64,000 nt of DNA from an uncultured Oscillospiraceae bacterium (lineage in GTDB: Bacteria; Bacillota; Clostridia; Oscillospirales; Oscillospiraceae), in assembly GCA_934636655.1 (NCBI GenBank), contig CAKUAS010000002.1, forward strand, positions 124,001-188,000, in the 5' to 3' direction. Shown here piece by piece: positions 7,415-15,512 of this stretch. The notes under the pieces are model-generated. The model saw only the letters and a program-made list of their open reading frames with translations. It did no database searches and was not told where the DNA came from. Positions within the stretch are counted from its first letter, which is position 1. Every line of letters starts with the position of its first letter. The position numbers and the translations under genes are program-made.

Positions 7415-8848
7415 TCAGACCTCCTCGACGTTAGTGCAGACCTTGCCGGGGTTTAGTATACCCTTGGGGTCGAACACCTGCTTTATTGCCTGCATGAGCC
7501 CGAACGCCGTGTCGCCGACCGATTCGAGCAGATACTGCTTCTTGGCATGACCTATGGCATGCTCGCCGGAGACCTGACCGCCGAACTCGGTGCACTTTGC
7601 GTAGCACTTGTCCATAACGGCCTTCGAGCGGCGTTTGAACTCGTCAAGCTCCATGTCGTTTGCGCAGCAGTAGATGTGAAGATTGCCGTCGCCAGCATGG
7701 CCAAAGTTGCGGATGGCTATGCCCTCTGCCTTGCCGGCTGCGCGCGTATAAACGAGAAATTCCGCGATGCGGTCGACGGGAACGACTACGTCCAGCTCAT
7801 CAAGAAGCTTGGTGTCGGCTTCTATGACCGTCAAAAATGCACTGCGTGCGGCCCAAACGTCCTTTTTAAGGCCGTCTGTCCATACAACGAGCGTATCATA
7901 TGCGCCGCATCTTTCGGCAAGCTCGCCAAGGCGATCCATTTTAGCAGTGAGCTCGGCCTCGCTGTCACCGACAAGGGTGACGAGAATGTATGCTCCGGCT
8001 TCCTTGCCGTTGACGACGGTAGGGAAAACAGAGTTTCCGGTGAACGCGGCCGAGGAATCGACAATGTCACGCTCCATGAATTCTATCGACTGCGGATCGA
8101 GATTTGCAAGTTTTATCTGCGGAACGGAGGCTATGGCCGTCTCGACATCCGCAAAGGGGAGAATGAGACTTACATCCATTGTCGGCTTGGGAATGAGCTT
8201 GAGAGTAAGCTCGGTGATTATGCCGAGCGTGCCCTCGGAGCCGATCATCAGGTGCAGCAGACTGTAGCCGGAGCTCGTCTTGCAGACGGTCTTTCCCAGC
8301 TCCATGATTCTGCCGTCCGGAAGAACTACGGTCATTGCAAGAACGTAGTCACGCGTAACACCATATTTGACCGCACGCATACCGCCGGCGTTTGTGGAGA
8401 CATTGCCGCCGACCGTTGCGGTCTTTTCGCCGGGATCGGGCGGATACATAAGGCCGTGCGTCAGGGCGTCCGCCGCCAGATCGCACAGCAAAACGCCGGG
8501 CTGGATATGCACGACGAGGTTATTCATGTCATAGGAAATAATTTTATTCATGCGCGTCGTGCACAGTACAACGCCGCCGCACAGCGGCACACAGCCGCCG
8601 ACAAGCCCCGTACCCGCGCCGCGAGGAGTTACGGGGATATTGTTTTCATGGCAGAGGTGCATTATCTGCGAGACCTCATCTGTGCTCTCGACCTCGCAGA
8701 CGACCTCGGGATAATATTTGCCGTAGATCGGCATTTCGTCGTGGCTGAAATCATCCTTTACCGCGTCACCGGCAAAAAAGCGCTTTTCGCCGACTATAGC
8801 CCGAAGCTTCTCGGTAAGCTCAGGCGTGATTTTGTTGTACTTCGTCAT
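7415..8848 (-). CDS. FAD-linked 2-hydroxyacid (lactate/glycolate-type) dehydrogenase
   Basis: This GlcD-family flavoprotein oxidises a 2-hydroxyacid such as lactate or glycolate to the 2-oxoacid. The 477 residues show the FAD-binding PCMH domain (VTPRGAGTGLVGGCVPLCGG, then PPDPGEKTATVGGNVSTNAG) and the C-terminal FAD-oxidase domain ending in the VSGEHAIGHAKKQYL active-site motif. The ATG at 8848 has AGGAGGT just upstream; an in-frame codon at 8878 lacks one. The order dehydrogenase-etfB-etfA on one strand matches electron-transferring lactate dehydrogenase systems of anaerobes, where EtfAB passes electrons to NAD using reduced ferredoxin. The substrate is inferred; glycolate or another hydroxyacid is equally possible. 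Confidence 0.88.
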   Translation of the reverse strand: MTKYNKITPELTEKLRAIVGEKRFFAGDAVKDDFSHDEMPIYGKYYPEVVCEVESTDEVSQIMHLCHENNIPVTPRGAGTGLVGGCVPLCGGVVLCTTRMNKIISYDMNNLVVHIQPGVLLCDLAADALTHGLMYPPDPGEKTATVGGNVSTNAGGMRAVKYGVTRDYVLAMTVVLPDGRIMELGKTVCKTSSGYSLLHLMIGSEGTLGIITELTLKLIPKPTMDVSLILPFADVETAIASVPQIKLANLDPQSIEFMERDIVDSSAAFTGNSVFPTVVNGKEAGAYILVTLVGDSEAELTAKMDRLGELAERCGAYDTLVVWTDGLKKDVWAARSAFLTVIEADTKLLDELDVVVPVDRIAEFLVYTRAAGKAEGIAIRNFGHAGDGNLHIYCCANDMELDEFKRRSKAVMDKCYAKCTEFGGQVSGEHAIGHAKKQYLLESVGDTAFGLMQAIKQVFDPKGILNPGKVCTNVEEV

Positions 8849-8892
8849 TTCAGACCTCCTTATACAATTTTGACGCATTATGAAATTGCGAA

Positions 8893-8921
8893 ACAGGGGA
8901 TAGCTATCAGATATCCCCTGT
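8893..8921 (-). terminator. Hairpin between transporter and dehydrogenase genes
   Basis: 10-bp stem ACAGGGGATA / TATCCCCTGT. On the minus strand it follows the transporter gene and is trailed by only three T residues, so it may attenuate or stabilise the operon mRNA rather than terminate fully. Confidence 0.5.
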
Positions 8922-8991
8922 GTAAAAAAGCGTTTTTCCGATTAACTCCAAAAGCATTATGTGCTTTATGCAGCTTGATTGCAGGACAGAA

Positions 8992-10185
8992 TTATTGCTT
9001 TGAACTTCCGAGCTTCGGAAGGGCGAGAGTTACGATGATGCCGACGACGGCGATAAGGCCTGCGAGAATGAAAGCAGTGGATGTGCTGACAGCCTTTGCA
9101 AGAAAGCTCGTGCCTATTGACGCTATACCGAAGCCGATCATAACGAGTGAACAAACAAGACCTGCGTTCTTCGAGCCGAGATAATCGGTTATTAGCGAAG
9201 GCATTGTTGCCGCCGTGCCGCCGTAAGTGAAGCTGAGCAGCCAGAAACAGATGACATATACAATTCCCTTGGAGAATGTGAGCAGTACAATTGCAATGAT
9301 AGTTATAGCAAAGCACAGGAGCATTGCACCTTTTCTGCCGATTTTATCGCTTCCGGTGGAGATGAGAAATCTGCCACCGACCTGCATAAGTGATGCAACG
9401 GAAACGCCGGTGACGAGAAGAGCGTTGTCCAGACCTCTTGAGGTTCCGTAGCTTACGAATATGGCGCTTAGAAGAACAAATGCAGGGATAGCACAGAAAT
9501 ATATAAGGCTGAGAAGGTAGTATTCCTTGCGCCTGAAGCAGTCACCAGCCGTCATGCAGGCATTTTGCGAAACCGCAACTGCGCCGGAAGGCTTGTAATC
9601 GGACATATATCCCTCGGGAGGCGCTTTTATAGTCAGCATGCCGAATACTGCGATAACAATGTAAATGCCTGCGAGTATCTTAAATGTTCCCGCAAAACCG
9701 TAGCTCGTGAGCCAGCTGCTGCAAAGCGGAGAAAGAATTGTAGCCGAAATGCCGAGAACCGCGAGGGTTATGCCAGTGGCGAGACCCTTCTTGTCCGGGA
9801 ACCATTTCTGCATCATTGCGATAATAACGTTATATACCATACCATCGCCGATACCCAGAAGACCGCCGTAAGTAAACCACATTCCGGCAGGGGCGCTGCT
9901 CGGAAGGAGAGCCGTGGCAAATATACCGGCAGCCATGAGAAGATAGCCTACAAGCATTATTATCTTGACGGGATATTTCTTCTGCATCACTCCGCCTATA
10001 TAATTGCCGACAACGAAGAGCGCAAGGAATATCGTGTAGGGAAGGCTGGCCATAGAAGACTCTATTGAAAAATAGTCCATGATATATGGCTGGATAATAC
10101 TATAAGTATAGCAAAAGCCCATTATAAGGCTGCAAATAATACCGCAGATAAGAATGAAGATTCTGCTGTTGTTCTTGCTTTTCAT
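8992..10185 (-). CDS. MFS transporter, oxalate/formate antiporter (OFA) type
   Basis: A 12-helix major facilitator of 397 residues. The N-terminus (IFILICGIICSLIMGFCYTY) and the TGITLAVLGISATILSP loop match the OFA family, which moves small mono- and dicarboxylates such as oxalate, formate and lactate. The ATG at 10185 lies 9 bases after AGGAG; a GTG one codon upstream is possible. It sits between the metallo-beta-lactamase-fold gene (20 bp upstream) and the hydroxyacid dehydrogenase, so import of the hydroxyacid substrate is the simplest role. Substrate cannot be read from the sequence. Confidence 0.85.
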   Translation of the reverse strand: MKSKNNSRIFILICGIICSLIMGFCYTYSIIQPYIMDYFSIESSMASLPYTIFLALFVVGNYIGGVMQKKYPVKIIMLVGYLLMAAGIFATALLPSSAPAGMWFTYGGLLGIGDGMVYNVIIAMMQKWFPDKKGLATGITLAVLGISATILSPLCSSWLTSYGFAGTFKILAGIYIVIAVFGMLTIKAPPEGYMSDYKPSGAVAVSQNACMTAGDCFRRKEYYLLSLIYFCAIPAFVLLSAIFVSYGTSRGLDNALLVTGVSVASLMQVGGRFLISTGSDKIGRKGAMLLCFAITIIAIVLLTFSKGIVYVICFWLLSFTYGGTAATMPSLITDYLGSKNAGLVCSLVMIGFGIASIGTSFLAKAVSTSTAFILAGLIAVVGIIVTLALPKLGSSKQ

Positions 10186-10205
10186 CACATCTCTCTCCTT
10201 TACAC

Positions 10206-11039
10206 TTATTTCCCCATATTTGCGTCTATTGCTCTCAGCTTTCCGTAAGCAAGATTTTTGAATATGTCGTTAAAAAGCTGAAAACCATCTTCACCTATGA
10301 AGTAGCAGTTAGGCATATGCGCCTTTCTGTTTCTTGCATACTCCATCTTTATGTAACCGTTATCGAAGTCGGGGTGGTTGCAGATGGGAACATCGCAATG
10401 ATACTTTGCCGTTTCCTTGGAAAAATGCTCAATAGAAGAGAGATACTGTACATTTCCTTCGATCGTTGCAGGCGGATTTGTTCCGCCCCACATACCGGCC
10501 ATATGCTCGACCCCGTTATCATGGACAGGGAATATGAAGCTCAGACCGCCGGGAGTATGACCCGGAGTGAACAGAACACGAATCCAGTGGTCGCCGAGCG
10601 TGATCACATCACCATCATCGATATAGTGGTCGATGTTGAAATCCTTCCATGTATCCGGCCTGTCCGGGAAAAATGGATTTTCCGACCAAAAATCGTCGTC
10701 GATTTTACTGAGATAGGTTTCGCAGCCAAAGCTGTCCACCAGCCACTTGCCGCAGCCGCAGTGGTCAAAGTGCCCGTGGGTGATAACAAATTTTCGTATG
10801 TCGGCGGGATTCCAGCCAATATCCTCGATGGCCGAGACAATTGCTTTGAACATCTCTTCCTTGGGGTAGATGGCGTCGATCACGATGAGCCCCTCGGAGG
10901 TTTTCAGTATAAATGAGGCGGTGCTTTTGTTTGCAACACAAAGAAGGTCGTCGAATATCTGGGCATGGGTAAACCAAGAGCCGTCAGGCATATCCGCAAG
11001 CAGCTTCTGTATGTCGATTTTGTACATAGGTAGATTCAT
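10206..11039 (-). CDS. Metallo-beta-lactamase-fold hydrolase, B3-like
   Basis: The 277-residue protein has the zinc-binding motif THGHFDHCG (HxHxDH), a TPGHTPGG motif and a late histidine (CNHPDF), so the dinuclear metal site appears complete. There is no signal peptide, so it is cytoplasmic. The order of motifs resembles the B3 subgroup, but the genomic setting points to hydrolysis of a small metabolite such as a lactone or thioester. The ATG at 11039 is preceded by AAGGAG; the frame extends upstream only through a region lacking a ribosome-binding site. It is the first gene of the operon with the OFA transporter and the dehydrogenase-EtfBA genes, divergent from the IclR regulator. Confidence 0.85.
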   Translation of the reverse strand: MNLPMYKIDIQKLLADMPDGSWFTHAQIFDDLLCVANKSTASFILKTSEGLIVIDAIYPKEEMFKAIVSAIEDIGWNPADIRKFVITHGHFDHCGCGKWLVDSFGCETYLSKIDDDFWSENPFFPDRPDTWKDFNIDHYIDDGDVITLGDHWIRVLFTPGHTPGGLSFIFPVHDNGVEHMAGMWGGTNPPATIEGNVQYLSSIEHFSKETAKYHCDVPICNHPDFDNGYIKMEYARNRKAHMPNCYFIGEDGFQLFNDIFKNLAYGKLRAIDANMGK

Positions 11040-11168
11040 TTGCGTTACTCCTTTTTCTTTAAAATTGTCGTAATGACTAAAAACAGAGTAACATGTTTGC
11101 TGAAACTTGTAAATATGGGCCAATAAATAGCAAGCGACATTTTTCTGTAAGGTTGTTATTAAGCAAAT

Positions 11169-11209
11169 AACTCACTCTGGATTGCGCAGTGCGCAAAACT
11201 GTTTGAGTT
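11169..11209. promoter_or_regulatory. Concentric dyad, candidate IclR operator
   Basis: An inner palindrome TTGCGC-AGT-GCGCAA (11182-11196) and an outer pair AACTCA (11169-11174) / TGAGTT (11204-11209) share the same centre at 11189. The outer arm touches the -35 box of the IclR gene, and the site lies in the divergent intergenic region. Confidence 0.6.
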
Positions 11210-11236
11210 GCTATATTTGTGCGATTAATATATAAT
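11208..11236 (+). promoter_or_regulatory. Predicted promoter of the IclR gene
   Basis: TTGCTA at 11208-11213 and TATAAT at 11231-11236, spacer 17 bp, directly next to the dyad. Confidence 0.55.
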
Positions 11237-11290
11237 TATTATAAAAAACAGACAGCGTCATTAACTATTTTGAAAAGGGGTGAAAAGTAT

Positions 11291-12052
11291 ATGGGTGAAG
11301 CAAACTACTATTCCTATAACATCGCATCAGTAGAGAAGACAATAAGGCTTATAGAACTGCTTGCCGAAACTAACGGAGAGCTTTCGGTGCTTCAGATAGC
11401 AAAGCAGCTCGATACGCATTCTTCAAGTGCGGACAGGTTTCTTATTACATTGCAAAACCTTGGATATGTGGAGAAAGACGAGCATACCGGCAAATACAGA
11501 CTGACTGACAGACTGCTGAAGATAGCGTCAAATTTGATTACCAATCACCCGCTTACCGTACGCTATCTTGACGTTATGCATACTCTTGCCTATAATTTCA
11601 AGGCAACAACTCATATAATGGCTTTTTATGACCTGAGCACCATTACCATTCACAAGGATCTTCAAACCCAGAACATCTCTTATAACAACGCTTTTTTTGA
11701 CCCCAAAAGGCAACATTACTGCTCTGCGCCGGGAAAGCTCCTTCTGTCTACCTTGTCGGAAAAGAGTCTTTCGGAGTATCTTTCAAATTTGAAGTTCATC
11801 AAATATACGAACAAGACCATAGTAAGCGAGAAAGCGCTCAGAGAAAATCTTGAGCTTATCCGTGAGCTTGGCTACTCTGTTCACGACGAAGAGTGGCTGA
11901 GCGGATGCCTCACCATAGCCTTCCCACTTAGAGTTCACGGACAGATAAAGGGGGCTATGTCGGTGATGTGTTCTATAGACAGAAAAGATGAGATGCTCAG
12001 TCAAAGAACACTTGAGGGTATAAAACGAATGCTTGCCGAGCCCAATGTATGA
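11291..12052 (+). CDS. IclR-family transcriptional regulator
   Basis: IclR proteins have an N-terminal winged helix and a C-terminal GAF-like effector domain that binds small organic acids. The 253 residues contain the helix-turn-helix at about 10-65 (LSVLQIAKQLDTHSSSADRF, LQNLGYVEKDEHTGKYRL) and the effector-domain motif RQHYCSAPGKLLLS; the C-terminal LGYSVHDEEWLSGCLTIAFP is also characteristic. The ATG at 11291 follows AAGGGG by about 11 bases; an upstream ATG at 11219 overlaps the promoter. Its divergent position predicts control of the hydroxyacid-oxidation operon by a carboxylate ligand. Confidence 0.92.
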   Translation: MGEANYYSYNIASVEKTIRLIELLAETNGELSVLQIAKQLDTHSSSADRFLITLQNLGYVEKDEHTGKYRLTDRLLKIASNLITNHPLTVRYLDVMHTLAYNFKATTHIMAFYDLSTITIHKDLQTQNISYNNAFFDPKRQHYCSAPGKLLLSTLSEKSLSEYLSNLKFIKYTNKTIVSEKALRENLELIRELGYSVHDEEWLSGCLTIAFPLRVHGQIKGAMSVMCSIDRKDEMLSQRTLEGIKRMLAEPNV

Positions 12053-12160
12053 AAAACTCCAAACCACGTTTGAGGATGACAAGTAACTGTATAATGATGC
12101 ACGGCCATTAATTGTGCATACTGGAAGAACATCAGCACAGAAAGATATAGTTTTAAGGTG

Positions 12161-12189
12161 AAAAGGCGTCGCCGGAGCGACGCCTTTTT
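12161..12189. terminator. Terminator between IclR and binding-lipoprotein genes
   Basis: 12-bp stem AAAAGGCGTCGC / GCGACGCCTTTT with loop CGGA, T-run after and A-run before; it lies between converging genes. Confidence 0.85.
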
Positions 12190-12242
12190 GTCCTTTTTAT
12201 GAGCGCATATGCTTAAGTCAATGGAGTGCTGTTTTTTGCTTC

Positions 12243-13214
12243 TCAAAACTTCTCCGGATAAAGCACTTGCGCTATAGCCTCGACTGTCGGTATAACGCGC
12301 ATGCCGGGCATTGCATCCTCGAGCGATAGGCGAATAAAACGCTCGTTTTTCACGCAGTCGAGCTGCGAAAGCTGCGGATCTGCCTTTAAAGCGGAGACCT
12401 TATCGTCATAGCTTGAACCCTCGTAGTCGTGGATAACGATGCACCACGGGTCTGCAACGACAACGGCCGATGCCTCGACAGCATCCCAGGCCTTGGTTAT
12501 CTCGCCGAACGCGTTTGAGCCTCCGGCGGCGGAGATGCAGGCGGTTTCTATGTTTGCCGTTCCGGCTGTGTAGAGCTTATCGCCGATGAAGCTGTCGAGA
12601 ACGAAAACGCTTTTAGGCTCTGTGATCTCACCGAGCTTATAGGTTATCGCCTCAAGACGAGTGCTCTGCTCGCTTATGATCTCCTCGATGTTATCCACAA
12701 GGAATACCTTGCCGAGATCGCGCAGCTCCTGCCACACGGCCTCGATCGTCTCGGCTTCGCTGACATACACCGTGATGCCCGCCTTTTCAAGCTGCGCCAC
12801 CGTCAGCTCGTCATCAAATATCCACGAGCTTGCGTAAAGAAAGTCACAGCCGCTGTCTATTATCTGCTGTGCGGTGGGGTAGCCGACGCTGAGCGTGGGA
12901 ATGCTTTCGACAGCTTCGGCATACTCGGGTAAAGCACTGAGCGAGTGGTTTTCCATGCATTTTCCGATGACCTTATCCTCAAGGCCGAGCGCACAGAAAA
13001 CCTCCGTGCAGTTCGGGCCTGCAGTTACGACCTTTTGCGGAAGCGCGCTAACGGTGCTGCGCTTGCCGTGATTTTGAAAGCTGACAGGCGCATAGCTGCT
13101 CTCTGGCGTAGGCTCCGCCGTGGGCTGTGCAGAGGGGGCGGGATCGCTGCCTTTGCAGGCGCACAGTGAAAATGCCATAACAAAGCACAGTATAAGTGCG
13201 ATATATCTTTTCAT
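12243..13214 (-). CDS. ABC transporter substrate-binding lipoprotein, Fe-siderophore/B12 type
   Basis: The 323-residue protein has a lipoprotein signal peptide ending at the lipobox LCAC (Cys19), a low-complexity linker rich in Pro, Ala and Thr (residues 25-42), and the two-lobed helical-backbone fold of the FepB/BtuF class (KVVTAGPNCTEVFCALGLED, then SIPTLSVGYPTAQQIIDSGC). These proteins capture iron-siderophores, heme or cobalamin outside the cell. No permease or ATPase gene is adjacent, so it either serves transporters encoded elsewhere or is an orphan. It is transcribed alone, divergent from the dlt-like operon. Confidence 0.85.
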   Translation of the reverse strand: MKRYIALILCFVMAFSLCACKGSDPAPSAQPTAEPTPESSYAPVSFQNHGKRSTVSALPQKVVTAGPNCTEVFCALGLEDKVIGKCMENHSLSALPEYAEAVESIPTLSVGYPTAQQIIDSGCDFLYASSWIFDDELTVAQLEKAGITVYVSEAETIEAVWQELRDLGKVFLVDNIEEIISEQSTRLEAITYKLGEITEPKSVFVLDSFIGDKLYTAGTANIETACISAAGGSNAFGEITKAWDAVEASAVVVADPWCIVIHDYEGSSYDDKVSALKADPQLSQLDCVKNERFIRLSLEDAMPGMRVIPTVEAIAQVLYPEKF

Positions 13215-13374
13215 GTTTTTCTCCTTTTTGTGCAGAAAGAGAATTTTTAAATACTATACCACTGCCTTATTGTCAATTCAACGTATTTTTGTTAATAAAA
13301 AAGGCGTTGAGCATACGGAAAATGTGTGTTATTATATTTATTTGTCGAAATGTACCTTATGGAGGCATTGATAT

Positions 13375-15510
13375 ATGGATGAAACTACTGTTTTAGACGA
13401 GATACCGGCCGAGGAAATAACCCGGACGGAGAAAAAAGGCCGCAGCGGCAAACATTCCAAGCCGAAAAAGAACGGCAAAAAGGGCGGCGGTAAAAGAGGT
13501 CTCGTGATCGCATTGTGCATCATCCTCGCACTTGCGGTGATAGCCGCGGTGTTTGTGTTCGTTGTTTACGGCGGACGGCATATGTACCTGAAATCTGAGC
13601 TCGGCGGCGGAGCGCCCGAGGCATCGGCGTTTATGAAGGACGGCGCGGATGCAAGCTACGTCGGTGATGTGAATGTCAGCACGAGCAAAGAGGGCACTTA
13701 TATATTAAAGGTAAAAAGCGGCGGCAAGGTGCGCCCCGAGCTTCTTATCGTGCGCGATACGAAAGCTCCCACGACCGATACCACCGAGATAAATATAACC
13801 GTAGACGATAAGTCGCTCGACGCGAAGGAAGCGCTCGGCGATGTTAAGGATGCATCCGAGTTTACCGCAGCGTGGGTAAATGAGCCAAGCTACGGCGAGG
13901 CCGGAACATACGATTGCAGCATAAAGCTTGAGGATTCCTACGGAAACAGCCGCACGGCAAAGCTCACCGTCAAGGTGCTCGGCCTTGTAGATGTTCTGGA
14001 GCACGAGGCCGGTCAGCCGAGACCTCAGCTTAAAGACTTCATGGTCGTTGAGCGTGACGACGCAAAGCTTGTGACCGATTTTAACGACATAACATGGGAT
14101 GAGCTCGGCGACTATGAGGTCAAGGCCGAGTTCGACGGCAAAACCTATACATCGACTCTGCGCATAGTCGATACCACCGCACCCGATCCCGACATTGTTC
14201 CGGCAGCGGTGCTCGCTGGCGGTAAGATAGAGGCCAAGGAGCTTGCCCTGAGCGGCGGTGACGCGACCGCGGTGAGCTATGAATTTACCTCCGAGCCCGT
14301 CGTATCGAAGACGGGAACCGTCACCTGCGGCATAAAAGCGACGGATGAGGCGGGAAACACATCTGAGGCGACCGGCAAGGTAATAGTCTGCGACGCGATA
14401 GCCGAGCTTGAAGCGTCAATGGATAACGTTACCGAAAGCGATGTTATTGCCACCCTTGGCGGAGACTATGCCGGATACAAGATGGAAAGCGAAACCTTTG
14501 AGCGCACCGCTCTCGGCGCGCATGCGATGGTATTTGCCAAAGGCGATGAGAAGATCACCGTCGGAGTTGTGATAAAGGACACTACAGCCCCCGCTGCCGA
14601 GGGCATCGACTGCCAGTGCAGTACAGGATACTACTGTGAGCCGATAAAGTTCGTCACCAATATTTCCGACATGTCCAGAGTTACGGCGAAGTTCGTAAAC
14701 GAGCCGGACTGGAGCATAGAGGGCGAACAGAACGTGCAGATCGTCCTTACCGACCGCGGCGGAAACACAACCACCGTGGACGCGAAGGCGGTCATATCGC
14801 CTGATACGACAGCGCCTGTTATCTATGCAGCCCGCGACAGATACTGCTACGTCGGCGAGGCGGTATCCTATTTCAAGGAGGTATTTGCAGAGGATAACGC
14901 AGACCCCGAGCCTGAGCTCGAGGTGGATAAGTCCAAAGTCGATGCCAAGACCGCAGGAACTTACGATGTTACATATAAAGCGACCGACCACGAAGGCAAC
15001 TCCTCGTCCGTTACGGTGAAATTCACATTTGTTGAAAAGAAGATAAGCGACGAGAAGCTCGATGAGGCCGTCGATAAGGTCCTTAAGGAGATACTCACCG
15101 ACGATATGACCGTTCCCGAGCAGGCAGCCGCGATCTACGACTACTGCTACCGTAATATCATTTACACCGGCACTTCCGATAAGACGGACTGGAAGAGCGA
15201 GGCTTACCGAGGCCTGACAGAGGGAATGGGAGACTGCTTTACCTTCTATTCGTCAAGCTACGCACTTTTGCAGAAGATCGACTGCCAGGTGCTCAGCGTT
15301 GAGCGTCTCAATGGCAGAACACAGCACTTCTGGTGCCTTGTTAACCTCGGCACGGGATGGTATCACTTCGATACCTGCAATGTCGGACCGGAGCATCTGT
15401 ACTGCTTTATGAAAACCAGCGAGGAGCTCTCGCAGTACAGCGGACAGTATTGGCGTTTTGACACGACATTGTATCCCCAGGTCGAAACAGTCCCCTATTC
15501 TATGAGCTGA
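13375..15510 (+). CDS. Membrane-anchored Ig-like/transglutaminase-like protein
   Basis: The 711-residue protein starts with a charged cytoplasmic tail rich in Lys and Gly (residues 18-42) and one transmembrane segment (about 43-66). Several beta-sandwich, Ig-like repeats follow outside, each flagged by a DTKAP or DTTAP linker. The C-terminal transglutaminase-like domain carries a plausible papain-type triad: Cys621 in GMGDCFTF, His651 in TQHFWCLV and Asp666 in WYHFDTCN. Such domains act as peptidases or cross-linkers on cell-wall or surface proteins. It lies 2 bp before the adenylating ligase and heads the dlt-like operon, suggesting a shared role in surface modification. The exact activity is unknown. 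Confidence 0.85.
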   Translation: MDETTVLDEIPAEEITRTEKKGRSGKHSKPKKNGKKGGGKRGLVIALCIILALAVIAAVFVFVVYGGRHMYLKSELGGGAPEASAFMKDGADASYVGDVNVSTSKEGTYILKVKSGGKVRPELLIVRDTKAPTTDTTEINITVDDKSLDAKEALGDVKDASEFTAAWVNEPSYGEAGTYDCSIKLEDSYGNSRTAKLTVKVLGLVDVLEHEAGQPRPQLKDFMVVERDDAKLVTDFNDITWDELGDYEVKAEFDGKTYTSTLRIVDTTAPDPDIVPAAVLAGGKIEAKELALSGGDATAVSYEFTSEPVVSKTGTVTCGIKATDEAGNTSEATGKVIVCDAIAELEASMDNVTESDVIATLGGDYAGYKMESETFERTALGAHAMVFAKGDEKITVGVVIKDTTAPAAEGIDCQCSTGYYCEPIKFVTNISDMSRVTAKFVNEPDWSIEGEQNVQIVLTDRGGNTTTVDAKAVISPDTTAPVIYAARDRYCYVGEAVSYFKEVFAEDNADPEPELEVDKSKVDAKTAGTYDVTYKATDHEGNSSSVTVKFTFVEKKISDEKLDEAVDKVLKEILTDDMTVPEQAAAIYDYCYRNIIYTGTSDKTDWKSEAYRGLTEGMGDCFTFYSSSYALLQKIDCQVLSVERLNGRTQHFWCLVNLGTGWYHFDTCNVGPEHLYCFMKTSEELSQYSGQYWRFDTTLYPQVETVPYSMS

Positions 15511-15512
15511 AT

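Noticed and set aside
7547..9184. Open frame of 545 codons on the plus strand
   Set aside because: Antisense to the FAD-linked dehydrogenase; no domain, and it crosses two intergenic regions.
10206..11039. Possible beta-lactam resistance gene
   Set aside because: It has B3-like metal motifs but no signal peptide, and it lies in a carboxylate catabolism operon; a metabolic role is more likely.
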